This document shows, piece by piece, positions 63,355-64,000 of a stretch of 64,000 bases of DNA; position 1 is the first letter of the stretch; the number at the start of each line of letters is the position of its first letter. The notes beneath the pieces were generated by a model. The model was not told the origin of the DNA, ran no database searches, and saw only the letters and a list, made by a program, of their open reading frames with translations. The position numbers and the translations under genes were made by a program. The DNA lies in assembly GCF_900115705.1 (NCBI RefSeq), contig NZ_FOXL01000002.1, positions 310,001 to 374,000 of the forward strand, written 5' to 3'. The DNA comes from Frateuria terrea. Lineage in GTDB: Bacteria > Pseudomonadota > Gammaproteobacteria > Xanthomonadales > Rhodanobacteraceae.

Positions 63355-64000
63355 CGGCCTCGCCCTCTTCGAGCATGTAGCCCAGCCCGCGGATCGTGCG
63401 TACGCCGGTACCGCAACCGTGCAGCTTGCGGCGCAGGCGGTGGACCGCGATGTCCAGGCCGTTGTCGGTGAGCTCCTGGTCCCAGTTGCACAGCGACTCG
63501 ACCAGTTGCGCGCGGCTGGTCAGCCGTCCCACCCGCGATGCCAGTGCCGCGAGCACGCCGAACTCGCGCGCGGTCAGGTCGAGCGCGGTTTCGTCGATCC
63601 AGGCGCGCTGCCCGGGCAGGTCCACCCGCAGACGCCCCAGCTTCAGCTCCGGCGTCCCCTTGCTGGCGACCCGCCGCAGCAACGCGCGCACCCGGGCGTT
63701 GAATTCGTCCAGCGCGAACGGCTTGACCAGGTAGTCGTCCGCTCCCAGGTCGAGGATCCGCACGCGTTCACGCAGGCCCTCGCGTGCGGTGATCACCAGC
63801 ACGGGAATTTCGGCGCCGCGTCGGCGCAACCGATGCAGCACGTCACTGCCGTCTAGCTTGGGCAGCCCCAGGTCGAGCACCAGCAGATCGTAGGGCGAAT
63901 GCTCGTCCAGCATGGCATCGGCCCGCGCACCGTCATCCACCAGGTCGACCGCGTGCCCGCCATGGCGCAGCGCCGCCGCCACGCCGGCGGCGATCGCCCT
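63347..64000 (-). CDS. OmpR/PhoB-family response regulator, cut by the window edge
   Basis: 217 residues are inside the window; the gene continues past base 64000, where the frame reads RAIAAG before the VAAALRHGG segment. The receiver has the phospho-acceptor Asp in LLVLDLGLPKLDG and Lys in YLVKPFALDEF. The C-terminal OmpR winged helix runs through LTAREFGVLAALASRVGRLTSRAQLVESL and DNGLDIAVHRLRRKL. First gene known of the minus-strand operon that ends with the PepSY gene; it probably controls that operon and maybe the convergent biosynthetic one. Confidence 0.92.
   Translation of the reverse strand, partial: RAIAAGVAAALRHGGHAVDLVDDGARADAMLDEHSPYDLLVLDLGLPKLDGSDVLHRLRRRGAEIPVLVITAREGLRERVRILDLGADDYLVKPFALDEFNARVRALLRRVASKGTPELKLGRLRVDLPGQRAWIDETALDLTAREFGVLAALASRVGRLTSRAQLVESLCNWDQELTDNGLDIAVHRLRRKLHGCGTGVRTIRGLGYMLEEGEAGG

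Overview
The window is a 64 kb piece of a high-GC gammaproteobacterial chromosome. Gene content points to Xanthomonadales, most likely the Rhodanobacteraceae (Dyella/Rhodanobacter/Luteibacter-like): a leucyl-tRNA synthetase N-terminus of the Xanthomonas type, M13/M1/M14/M20 peptidases, a SUF-only Fe-S operon led by an IscR-like Rrf2 regulator, and RapA. The placement is inference; no 16S rRNA is present. Coding density is high, many genes overlap by 4 bases (ATGA), and no tRNA, rRNA, insertion sequence, prophage or CRISPR array was recognised.

Layout. 1-63: edge of leuS. 259-3830 (minus): pqiA-pqiA-pqiB-pqiC lipid-transport operon. 4017-7440: cnoX, a DUF4442 protein, an ECF sigma factor with an overlapping membrane partner, and a DUF502 protein. 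7515-14832: a frameshifted M14 peptidase, an M13 peptidase, and a Fur-box-preceded catecholate receptor with its PiuC hydroxylase. 15023-25884: rapA, racemase, amino-acid permease, rhomboid, NlpC/P60, YggS, M20 peptidase, HhH, SET and GNAT proteins. 26087-30335 (minus): M1 peptidase with a membrane partner, then a GNAT-Rieske pair. 31830-37641 (minus): the suf operon (Rrf2 regulator, sufB, an ACT-domain gene, sufC, sufD, sufS). 37642-39521: a divergent control region (Rrf2-type operator one way, NtrC enhancer plus sigma-54 promoter the other way) leading to glnK and an amtB that carries a single-base frameshift. 39543-48465: UDP-sugar dehydrogenase, a possible 2H-phosphoesterase, a Maa-type acetyltransferase, a group of GST/YCII/DUF899 genes, and an HWE histidine kinase among small uncharacterised genes.

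48819-64000 is the most interesting part. Six plus-strand genes (HAD phosphatase, class III aminotransferase, acyl carrier protein, ketosynthase, FemAB/DUF482-like acyltransferase, arginase-fold ureohydrolase) converge, with overlapping stop codons, on an eleven-gene minus-strand operon (response regulator, histidine kinase, outer-membrane factor, ABC permease, ABC ATPase, HlyD-type adaptor, alpha/beta hydrolase, two small EamA/SMR transporters, DegT aminotransferase, PepSY protein). Together they look like a compact, sensor-controlled pathway that makes an acyl-ACP-derived, nitrogen-containing small molecule or lipid and exports it through a tripartite pump. I do not recognise the product. 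Family assignments are from recognisable motifs; the pathway is inference.

Two genes (M14 peptidase, amtB) are broken by single-base-type frameshifts with both halves well conserved, so either recent inactivation or sequencing errors must be considered. Many long open frames antisense to the genes are composition artefacts and were left out.
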